From: an uncultured Synechococcus sp. | Lineage (GTDB): Bacteria; Cyanobacteriota; Cyanobacteriia; Phormidesmidales; Phormidesmidaceae | DNA length: 37,718 nt | Assembly: GCA_937911865.1 (NCBI GenBank) | Contig: CALDSK010000045.1 | Coordinates: forward strand, 1 to 37,718 | Direction: 5' to 3' | Shown: in pieces, positions 16,262-23,668 of the stretch | Position numbering within the stretch: position 1 is the stretch's first letter | How the letters are laid out: each line of letters starts with the position of its first letter | Made by a program: the position numbers and the translations under genes | The notes under the pieces: generated by a model | The model's database searches: none | The model's input: the letters and a program-made list of their open reading frames with translations, nothing else | Told to the model about the DNA's origin: nothing

Positions 16262-17131
16262 ATGGAAGTTTCTACATTTGAATTGCTCTACAAACGGATT
16301 GCGCCACCACCGATGATGGGTACGCCTGGCGCAGCTGCTCTGACAGCAGTGGCCCGGCGGGTTGTGCAAGGCTATTTTTTGACAATCTCTAATCTTGAAG
16401 ATGAAGACTTTCTCTACACCTTGGATTTTCACATTAGTCTTCCAACTCCGCCCGATCCGGACCGTACGCTAGCGGGGAATACTGTTGTTGCCCTGGTAGA
16501 TATTGCGGGCGCAAATCAGGTGAGAACGCTGACTCCAACGAATGCTACTGTAAACACAACACGATTCTCGACTAATTTTCGACTGGGGGCTAAGCAGACG
16601 GCTTCTTTTCAGCTGCTGCCAGCCCTTAGCCCAGCTCTATTAGGGGTTGCTAATCCTGACTTTGAAGTGAGAGGGTTTATGCGGCTGCGATTGCCTGCTC
16701 TGTTGGAGATTAGTGATGGCCCGGTCCCGATTTTCCAGCTTGTACCCCAGAGCGATGGTCCTGTAAAAGTACTGCTCAACCCTGAGATTCGTGGTACTTT
16801 CTTGCCAAACGATTTTCCTGATAGCGTCGATGGCGATTTTGACCAAATCAACTATCCGCTCGAACTGGCAAGCGGCAAGGGTCTCAATGAAATTGAGCCA
16901 GAGTCGGGATTTCCTATTCTCATTGCTAACGATGGGATTCCTGACCTGATCGATCGGCTACCTTTACAAGGTAGACCCACTATTGATTTTGCCGCGCTGA
17001 GCGAAGAAGAGCGCGCTGCTGCTTTGGTCGAAGTGATCGGTCAAATTGAACCCAGTGAAGACAATTTGAATAACGTGAGTGAGCTGCTCTCTAAGCTGAA
17101 TATTCCGATTGCGATGGAACTGCTTTCTTAA
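16262..17131 (+). CDS. Hypothetical protein, beta-rich
   Basis: 289 residues; I do not recognise a family. It has no signal peptide and no membrane helix. The sequence is rich in Pro, Asp and beta-type hydrophobic patterns (VVQGYFLTISNLEDEDFLYT, TVVALVDIAGANQVRTLTPT), as in an extended beta-sandwich. A terminal helical part (from about residue 240, LSEEERAAALVEVIGQIEPS) ends in AMELLS. The arrangement suggests a structural or secreted-like module without a classical leader, but this is only a description. It lies 183 bp after the membrane-protein gene, behind an inverted repeat, and 78 bp before the DUF1350 gene on the same strand. It could belong to the biosynthetic operon or form a separate unit. 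Confidence 0.65.
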   Translation: MEVSTFELLYKRIAPPPMMGTPGAAALTAVARRVVQGYFLTISNLEDEDFLYTLDFHISLPTPPDPDRTLAGNTVVALVDIAGANQVRTLTPTNATVNTTRFSTNFRLGAKQTASFQLLPALSPALLGVANPDFEVRGFMRLRLPALLEISDGPVPIFQLVPQSDGPVKVLLNPEIRGTFLPNDFPDSVDGDFDQINYPLELASGKGLNEIEPESGFPILIANDGIPDLIDRLPLQGRPTIDFAALSEEERAAALVEVIGQIEPSEDNLNNVSELLSKLNIPIAMELLS

Positions 17132-17145
17132 TAGTGAACTTTTTT

Positions 17146-17179
17146 GTCAGGCTCTGTCCTTACTTCGGTAGAGTCTGAC
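17146..17179. terminator. Possible hairpin between the hypothetical gene and the DUF1350 gene
   Basis: GTCAGGCTCT (17146-17155) pairs with AGAGTCTGAC (17170-17179), with one G-T wobble, around a 14-nt loop. The following TTGTCTTACC is only weakly T-rich, so plus-strand termination would be leaky. The T-run lies on the wrong side for the plus strand. Confidence 0.35.
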
Positions 17180-17209
17180 TTGTCTTACCTATGAGGCGTA
17201 ACACAATTG

Positions 17210-18100
17210 ATGAATTGTCCCAATTTTCAGCCAGTTTCGTCTAGCTGGGTTGCCTTACACCCAAATCCGCAAGGTGTTGTTCAGTTTATTGGTGGCGCAT
17301 TTCTTGGTACCTTTCCGACTCTCTTTTATCGCCATCTACTTCAGGAACTCTACCAGGAGCGATATACTCTAGTGGTGTTTCCATTTCGATTCTCGTTGAA
17401 TCACTGGCGGATTGCTTACAGCCTGTTAGAGGAACAAAATCAACTACGACAAAGCTTGCCTGCTTTGGCAGAGCGCAGAGGCTATGACTCGTCACTGTAT
17501 CAGGAGGTGTCGAGCTATCAATGGCTGGGGCACAGTTTGGGTTGTAAGTACATTGCGCTGTTAGAGCTATTTAGTGGTAATAATGACGCGGTAGCGATGG
17601 CTTTGCCAGATGCGCTGATGAAAAGCTATCACACTAGCTCAGGTATATTAAACCAAAGCTCAGTTCTTATTGCGCCTGATATTAGCGACTTAGAGAGTGC
17701 TATTCCTATTCCACCTTTAGTGTCTTTGCTCAATCGTTTGAATGTTAAGGCTCAGCCCGATCGCCAACAGACGCTTGATTTGATTGCTCGAAGCGAGTTG
17801 TTTAATATAACAGCGATGATTGCTTTTGATGGCGATACGGTTGCAGGGAGTCTGCATGATAATGACTTAAGTTCGAGCGATGTGCTGTGGCTGGCGCAGT
17901 ATCTACGAACAAAATCGGCACTGCTTCAGGCGTTATCGGGAAAGCATTTAGAACCCATCGGGTGGCGTATTGGTAGTTACATTGTTGATTTTAATCCTCT
18001 TGATAAATTTATTAAGACGCTTCGAGAATGGCAAGTGGCTAAGGTTAGTCTTGACTATTTAAAGAAATTGCGACTTAAAGAAATTGCGACAAAGCCTTAG
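17210..18100 (+). CDS. DUF1350 family alpha/beta-hydrolase-like protein
   Basis: 296 residues from the ATG at 17210 (an in-frame TTG precedes it at 17207). The family hallmarks are VQFIGGAFLGTFPTLFYRHL near residue 25 and a nucleophile-elbow motif WLGHSLGCKY with Ser109. A serine-hydrolase fold is therefore likely, and a candidate acid and His would lie toward the C-terminus (for example GDTVAG and HDNDL near 205-220). DUF1350 proteins are common in cyanobacteria and plant plastids; their substrates are unknown to me. A GAGG at about 17191 lies rather far from the start. The gene is the last of the plus-strand block and converges on the ABC transporter gene, 71 bp away, with no strong terminator between them. 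Confidence 0.8.
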   Translation: MNCPNFQPVSSSWVALHPNPQGVVQFIGGAFLGTFPTLFYRHLLQELYQERYTLVVFPFRFSLNHWRIAYSLLEEQNQLRQSLPALAERRGYDSSLYQEVSSYQWLGHSLGCKYIALLELFSGNNDAVAMALPDALMKSYHTSSGILNQSSVLIAPDISDLESAIPIPPLVSLLNRLNVKAQPDRQQTLDLIARSELFNITAMIAFDGDTVAGSLHDNDLSSSDVLWLAQYLRTKSALLQALSGKHLEPIGWRIGSYIVDFNPLDKFIKTLREWQVAKVSLDYLKKLRLKEIATKP

Positions 18101-18171
18101 AAAACAGCAGATTTTCATGAGTGAAAGCCCAGCTAATTTCTAAACAGTGTATAGAGGGCCTCAAAGGCTGG

Positions 18172-21100
18172 TTAGCTGAGAACAGGTTTTGAAAGCTTCC
18201 AGGTTTGCGATCGCGATTTTACTTCCCACAGCCTTGCATAAGTGCCTGATTGCGCTATCAGTGATGTGTGGGTTCCTTGTTCAACAATTCGACCGTCATC
18301 TAGCACTAAAATTTGATCGGCGGCTGCGATGGTCTGGAGCCGATGCGCAATGATGATCAACGTTTTTTGCGCGCTGAGCGCCTGAATAGCCTGTTGGATT
18401 AAGCGTTCATTTTCAGGATCAATTGAAGCTGTGGCTTCATCGAGTAAAACAATTGGAGCATTTTTCAAGACGGCCCGAGCGATTGAAATGCGCTGTTTTT
18501 CTCCACCAGAAAGTGTTGCACCGCCTTCTCCAACTATGGTTTGATAGCCTTGAGGCAGCTGGGTAATAAATGTGTGACATTGAGCTGCTTTGGCTGCGGC
18601 TATTACCTCAGCTTCGGTAGCTGATTGTTTACCAAACCGAATGTTGTTGAAAATAGTGTCGTTGAACAAATACACGTCTTGAAAGACCATTGTCATCTGT
18701 GAGAGCAGTGTGTTGGTGTCTATTTGTCGGATGTCGGTGTTTCCAAGGGTGATTATTCCTTTATCTACGTCCCAAAAGCGAGCAATTAGGTTGGTAATGG
18801 TTGTTTTACCTGAACCGCTTGGACCAACTAATGCTGTTACCGATCCTGCGGGAATGGTAAAGCTCACATCATCTAGCACTGTTTCCTGATCTGTTTGGCT
18901 ACTGTTTCTGCTGCCGTAGCTGAAGCTCACATGCTTAAATTCGATTTGGGTATTTTCAGGCAGCTGGGGTGTTTGAGTGGCTGGTAGTAACGGTGATCTC
19001 AAAAATTTGTTGAGATTGCGAACGCAGTTTTGCATCAGGCGATAAAACTCCATCATGTCTGCCATTCCCATTAGTGGCAGGTAGAAAGCTAGCCCTAAGA
19101 TCATGAAGAAGAGAAAGCGATCGCCGCTGAGTGCCCCCTGTGCAAACAGCGTGCCGCCGACGACTAGCAATGCGGCAAATCCTAGCTCTAGCACACCCAG
19201 GAACGCAATTAGAGCAGGTGTTAGCTCGGTGACGGTTTCTAAACTTGCCTGCCGATACTGACTGAGCCCAGTGCGAAACTGCTGTAGGCGATCGCCCGAT
19301 AAGTTGAAGGCTCTAATCACTGCAATCCCTTGAATGTATTCCACCATTCGAGCATTTGCTTTTACCCGGGCGGCGGCCTGCAAACGCCACACCCGTGCAA
19401 ATACGACGTCGCCGTAGCGCAGCGCTAAAATTGCAAACGGCACGCTGGACGCCAACACCAGCGCTAGCCTCCAGTCTAAAGTCAGCATCACCAAGAAGAT
19501 GATCAAAGGTGTGATGACTGCGCTGATTAAGCTCTCTAGAATGTGGTGAGGTTCTAGATACATCACATTGGTTGTAAACAGCGCGTCTATTGCGCCGACC
19601 TCGCGCTGAGTAAAAAATCCTAAGGGAAGCCGCCGTACATAGTCTGCTAAGAACAAGCGTAGCTTGGTTTGTACGGCGATGGTAAGGGCGTACGATTGAG
19701 TGTTTGCCTTGTAGCCGCATACAATTTGGGCCAAACACAGCCCAACGATGGCGGCAACGTATCCCCACAGCTGACGTTGATCAATGCTATTGAATCCGGC
19801 TGATTCGGCTTGAAAAAGCGCTAGCACTACTAAATACACAACGTAGCTAGTTAGACCTAGTGCAATACCTTCTAACCATCGCCAGCGCACGGTTTTCCAG
19901 AGATAGTGCATATTGCTTGGCGGGACTAGCTTGCGTATCATAGTCCAGGCTGAATCGGTTTCATTGAGAGTTTTATAAGGATTGCCTAGGTAAGGATTGC
20001 TTGGAGGGCAATCGACTGCGGCAGCATTCGCTATCAAGGCTGAGCTGTGCGGCGATTTTTCTGTGTTCTCTTCTGACTTTGCTTCTCCAAACTGCCACGT
20101 CTGCGCGGTAGTGTGTGCCTCCCACTGTGTTTTGTAGAGGTCGCACTGTTCTAGCAGTGATGTGTGAGTACCCTGAGCGATAATTTTTCCTTGATCAATG
20201 ACTAGAATTTGATCGGCTTTGGTAATAGTTGAGAGTCGATGCGCGACGACAATTAGCGTTTTGTTGCCGTCTGAAAGTAAAGATGCGATCGCCTGTTGGA
20301 CTAAGGCTTCATTTTCAGGATCAACATAGGCGGTTGCTTCATCGAGTACGATAATTGGCGCATCTTTTAGCAGCGCGCGGGCAATGGAAATTCTCTGCCT
20401 TTGCCCGCCGCTAAGGGCAACGCCGTTTTCTCCAGCGAGCGTATCGTAGCCCTGGGGTAGGGCTTTAATAAAGTCGTGACAGCGGGCGGCTTTTGCCGCG
20501 GCAACAACTTCTGAGTGCGTTGCTTTTGAGCTGCCGATGCGAATATTTTCTAGTATGGTGTCGTTGAACAAAAATACGTCTTGGAAGACAAACGAAACCT
20601 GGCTCATTAGCTGCTCTACAGCGATCTCTTTAACGTTCACATCCCCTATCGAAATTTCGCCGTTGTCCACATCCCAGAACCTGGGGATTAGCTTGGCAAT
20701 GGTGCTTTTGCCTGCACCAGATGGACCCACGAGCGCTGTAACGCTGCCTGCGGGTGCGGTGAAGCTAATGCCCTTGAGGATAGCGGTTTTGCCGTAGCTA
20801 AAAGAGACATTTTTGAAGGCGATCGCATGGTTGTTTGGCTGCTGAGGATTCGCAGGATCTAGCAGCGCTGGCTGGTTGAATACTTCAACAATTCTGTCGG
20901 AAGCTGAGTTGATTTGATAGAACCCAGTCATGCCGTGAAAAAGGACGGCCATAATCGGTCGGTTGAAGCCAATGCCCATGACTACAAACAGCACAAAAGT
21001 AGGAATGCTTAGCGACCCAGCTAAATAAAGCGCGATGCCAACAGGGACAACCGTGATGGCAGATGAGCGCATGAGCGTTAGCATGAAGGCCATTGGGAGC

Positions 21101-22275
21101 GCAGATGTCCGCGTTGTTTTGACGTAGACCTGTCGCATTTCTTCGACGACATCTTGCAGCTGGTTAAAGGAAACATCGGTGCGGGTGAAAGCTTTGATTA
21201 CCTTCATTCCGTTGATGTACTGGATAACAACGCCGTTCATTTTTGCGAGCAGGCTGTTGTAGGCGCTCATGTCGAAGCGGGACATCATGAAGCTGAAGAA
21301 CAAGAGTGCGATCGCTCCACTGGCGAGTGTTGCTAGTGTCATTCGCCAATCGACCAGCATGAGAAAAATCCCGGCTAACAGGGGTACCGTCAGCCCAGCA
21401 GCGATATCGGGAATCAAGTGGGCCAACCCCTGTTCAAGCTGCTCTACATCCTCATGAATAATCTTTTTCACCTCGCCTGTTGTACGATTTGAAAAGTATC
21501 CCAGGGGAAGACTGGCCAGCTTGCGAGCCAACTCAATTCGCAGGTCGTAGAGAATGGTGTAGGCTGCAATATGAGAGGCGCGAATAGAGAGACCTGTGAA
21601 CAGTGACTTGCCAATGACCGCAGCTACGGCCCACCAGGCAAGCTGAGTAATATAGCGAGGATCGGGGGCCGGTGAGTCAAACAGTTTTAGACTGACCAAA
21701 TAGACTAAGTAGTAAGGCAGCAGGCCCAGCGCAGCACCCAATACTGCCAGTATTGCCGATAGTGTTAAAGTCCCTTTTCTTCGAAGAACAACCCGTTTTA
21801 GCGGCTGAGCATCAGGCGTATTGGACCTTGCTTCAGCCGCTTTGTTTTTCCGGGCAAGTGCTGGTGAGCCTAGCTGTCCAATTGCCCAGACATTGGCCTT
21901 CTCTAAAGAGAGAAATGTTTTCCCTGGGCAGCCATACATATTTTGCGTAACCCTGGCGACAATGGGTCCCCATACGGCAATCATTTTGGCTGAATCCGGT
22001 ACAATTGCAACACCTGTACAGTATTGAGCAATCTCCGGCCTGTGCTTTTTGGTCCAGGCAATGCCGTCTTTTCTCATTTGTCTGACGGTCGCTGACTTTT
22101 TGCCTTCAGCGTCTGCCGCCTCGGCATTTAGACGCTGCATTACCAAGACAAAGCGTTCTTTTTTAGCAAGCCACGCTTCAAAGCGTTGATAAAAATGCGT
22201 CATCTCTTCGGGCGTGCCATTACCCTGAAAGCAGACTGACACTACTGGCCAAGTATCTTCGTTAATGCCTACCAT
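18172..22275 (-). CDS. Single-chain double ABC transporter (IrtAB/YbtPQ-like) with an extra N-terminal domain
   Basis: 1,367 residues from the ATG at 22275, which has a GGAG site 6 nt upstream; a GTG at 22296 is less likely. Residues 1-150 form a soluble domain (DTWPVVSVCFQGNGTPEEMT to GPIVARVTQNMYGCPGKTFL) that looks like a STAS/SpoIIAA-type fold. It is not the FAD-binding siderophore-interaction domain found on IrtA. Then come two full half-transporters in tandem. The first has membrane helices at about 168-440, Walker A GPSGAGKST (517-525), LSGGQ (621-625), Asp645/Glu646 and switch His679. The second has helices at about 800-1070, Walker A GPSGSGKTT (1151-1159), LSGGE (1255-1259), Asp1279/Glu1280 and His1311. 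Both ATP sites look competent. The exporter-fold family IrtAB/YbtPQ imports ferric siderophores, and the surroundings agree with that. Siderophore export remains possible. An inverted repeat lies just upstream. Confidence 0.85.
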   Translation of the reverse strand: MVGINEDTWPVVSVCFQGNGTPEEMTHFYQRFEAWLAKKERFVLVMQRLNAEAADAEGKKSATVRQMRKDGIAWTKKHRPEIAQYCTGVAIVPDSAKMIAVWGPIVARVTQNMYGCPGKTFLSLEKANVWAIGQLGSPALARKNKAAEARSNTPDAQPLKRVVLRRKGTLTLSAILAVLGAALGLLPYYLVYLVSLKLFDSPAPDPRYITQLAWWAVAAVIGKSLFTGLSIRASHIAAYTILYDLRIELARKLASLPLGYFSNRTTGEVKKIIHEDVEQLEQGLAHLIPDIAAGLTVPLLAGIFLMLVDWRMTLATLASGAIALLFFSFMMSRFDMSAYNSLLAKMNGVVIQYINGMKVIKAFTRTDVSFNQLQDVVEEMRQVYVKTTRTSALPMAFMLTLMRSSAITVVPVGIALYLAGSLSIPTFVLFVVMGIGFNRPIMAVLFHGMTGFYQINSASDRIVEVFNQPALLDPANPQQPNNHAIAFKNVSFSYGKTAILKGISFTAPAGSVTALVGPSGAGKSTIAKLIPRFWDVDNGEISIGDVNVKEIAVEQLMSQVSFVFQDVFLFNDTILENIRIGSSKATHSEVVAAAKAARCHDFIKALPQGYDTLAGENGVALSGGQRQRISIARALLKDAPIIVLDEATAYVDPENEALVQQAIASLLSDGNKTLIVVAHRLSTITKADQILVIDQGKIIAQGTHTSLLEQCDLYKTQWEAHTTAQTWQFGEAKSEENTEKSPHSSALIANAAAVDCPPSNPYLGNPYKTLNETDSAWTMIRKLVPPSNMHYLWKTVRWRWLEGIALGLTSYVVYLVVLALFQAESAGFNSIDQRQLWGYVAAIVGLCLAQIVCGYKANTQSYALTIAVQTKLRLFLADYVRRLPLGFFTQREVGAIDALFTTNVMYLEPHHILESLISAVITPLIIFLVMLTLDWRLALVLASSVPFAILALRYGDVVFARVWRLQAAARVKANARMVEYIQGIAVIRAFNLSGDRLQQFRTGLSQYRQASLETVTELTPALIAFLGVLELGFAALLVVGGTLFAQGALSGDRFLFFMILGLAFYLPLMGMADMMEFYRLMQNCVRNLNKFLRSPLLPATQTPQLPENTQIEFKHVSFSYGSRNSSQTDQETVLDDVSFTIPAGSVTALVGPSGSGKTTITNLIARFWDVDKGIITLGNTDIRQIDTNTLLSQMTMVFQDVYLFNDTIFNNIRFGKQSATEAEVIAAAKAAQCHTFITQLPQGYQTIVGEGGATLSGGEKQRISIARAVLKNAPIVLLDEATASIDPENERLIQQAIQALSAQKTLIIIAHRLQTIAAADQILVLDDGRIVEQGTHTSLIAQSGTYARLWEVKSRSQTWKLSKPVLS

Positions 22276-22306
22276 CGTGTTCTCCGGTGCTCGCACTTCT
22301 TAAACT

Positions 22307-22337
22307 TATCCAATTGATATTCAGTTTCAATTGGATA
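22307..22337. promoter_or_regulatory. Perfect 11-bp inverted repeat upstream of the ABC transporter gene
   Basis: TATCCAATTGA (22307-22317) and TCAATTGGATA (22327-22337) form a perfect palindrome with a 9-nt spacer, 31 bp upstream of the ATG at 22275. It lacks the T-run of a terminator and lies between two co-directional genes. An operator is more likely. It differs from the TGAGAAT elements seen elsewhere in the island. Confidence 0.6.
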
Positions 22338-22414
22338 GTACGGAATTCATTCTTGAATAGCTACTACTCAAACGGCGTCTTTTTAGCCCCAAACGGCGTT
22401 TTCTTTTAGATGGA

Positions 22415-23506
22415 CTATGGCGATTCTTTAGAGGAAGAACAGGCACTTGGCAAAATCCCGAACTGACGTTTGAAAGCGGCCGTAAACTTACTCAAGCTGC
22501 TGTATCCTACAAAGCAAGCAGCTTCAGAGACATTCATCTGCTGTTCTATTAGCAACTGACGAGCGCACTCTAACCGGTGCGATCGCAAGTATCCAAATAC
22601 CGTCGTGCCAAACGTTCGACGAAAATCTTGCTTCAGCTTATAGTCACCAATGCCCACTTGCTCTGCCAATTGCTGCAAAGAAGGTGGGTTAGCCATGTCG
22701 CGTAACAGAATTTCTCTAGCATAGTGTATGCGATTAATGTCTTTAGACTTGAGCGATCGCTGCTTTCTTTGGTCAAAAACACTAGTCTGTGTTGTCATCT
22801 GTTGAATTTGAGAAAGCTTCAATGCAATTAGTTCTACGGCCTTACTCTCTAAATACATCTGCTGCATTGCGCCTTCATAGGGACAGTGCAGGTACTGATG
22901 CAAGACCATTTGCATTGCAGGTGTCGTCACTCCGGAATGAAAGTAGGGTTGTTCTAAGCGCTGAGTAAGTACCTTCTGCAGTGTTGATAGCGTAGAAGCG
23001 TGATTAGACTGTTCATTGTGTTCAGGATGAGAGTGTTCAAGATGAGAGTGCTCAAGATGAGACTGGCTAAGATAAGCGACTAGCCGCTTTGCTTCTACAA
23101 CCACTTCTACTGTTTTGCTGTAGAGAGATTGAGGACAGTACCAAGTATTCTGCTTGGTCTGTCCTGTACACATCAATAGGTTATTTCCTGCCTCTACACT
23201 AATTTTATGAAGATAGCTTGAGTTACGATATGTTCCTTGTAAGCAGCCTTGCATTAGAAAAACAACAACGACTGGCATTGGCTGTGAGCCACGCTCTACT
23301 ACCTCCCAATCTTCTGTGTAGGTGTGGATCCAGTCATGAATTTTAAGATCTGGTGCTAGGTTAAAAAAGCGACTGCGACCCACCATAAACGGTGAATGCC
23401 AGCTGTTTTGGGTATATAATCCCTTACGATAAGACGATACCCAATTATTCTGCTGAAACTCAGCAAGGAGCTGTGAGTAGTCGCTGTAGGATACGTCGAT
23501 TTTCAT
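22415..23506 (-). CDS. AraC-family (PchR-like) regulator with a His-rich insert
   Basis: 363 residues. The C-terminal double helix-turn-helix (about 255-355; INRIHYAREILLRDMANPPS, then GDYKLKQDFRRTFGTTVFGY and ARQLLIEQQMNVSEAACFVG) is that of PchR-type AraC activators, which turn on siderophore receptor and transport genes when the ferric siderophore is present. The N-terminal half would be the ligand domain. Between them, residues 149-169 carry HLEHSHLEHSHPEH followed by NEQSNH, a 15-bp DNA tandem repeat in frame giving seven histidines in 21 residues. The other island regulators lack it. It could bind metal, or it may be a repeat expansion in a loop. The gene lies between the TonB receptor gene (23669-26047) and the ABC transporter gene on the same strand, so either could be its target. 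Confidence 0.88.
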   Translation of the reverse strand: MKIDVSYSDYSQLLAEFQQNNWVSSYRKGLYTQNSWHSPFMVGRSRFFNLAPDLKIHDWIHTYTEDWEVVERGSQPMPVVVVFLMQGCLQGTYRNSSYLHKISVEAGNNLLMCTGQTKQNTWYCPQSLYSKTVEVVVEAKRLVAYLSQSHLEHSHLEHSHPEHNEQSNHASTLSTLQKVLTQRLEQPYFHSGVTTPAMQMVLHQYLHCPYEGAMQQMYLESKAVELIALKLSQIQQMTTQTSVFDQRKQRSLKSKDINRIHYAREILLRDMANPPSLQQLAEQVGIGDYKLKQDFRRTFGTTVFGYLRSHRLECARQLLIEQQMNVSEAACFVGYSSLSKFTAAFKRQFGILPSACSSSKESP

Positions 23507-23668
23507 GGTGGGTATTAATTTGACGGCAGGCAGTAGGTGAATGTGCGACCGTTAGAGACTTAGGGCATTTGCTATCCCTCTAACGCTACTGAGAAAAGCT
23601 GCTAACGGGAATAGTTTTCATTAAACTTAAAGAACACACTCTTGAAGGCCACCATCTGAAGAGCAGTA

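Noticed and set aside
19313..19768. A 151-codon minus-strand frame
   Set aside because: It overlaps the second half of the ABC transporter in a different frame and is Arg/Cys-rich, typical of a shadow frame.
23000..23062. Short regular repeats considered as a CRISPR-like array
   Set aside because: The units are 15 bp with no spacers, are in frame, and encode a His-rich protein segment.
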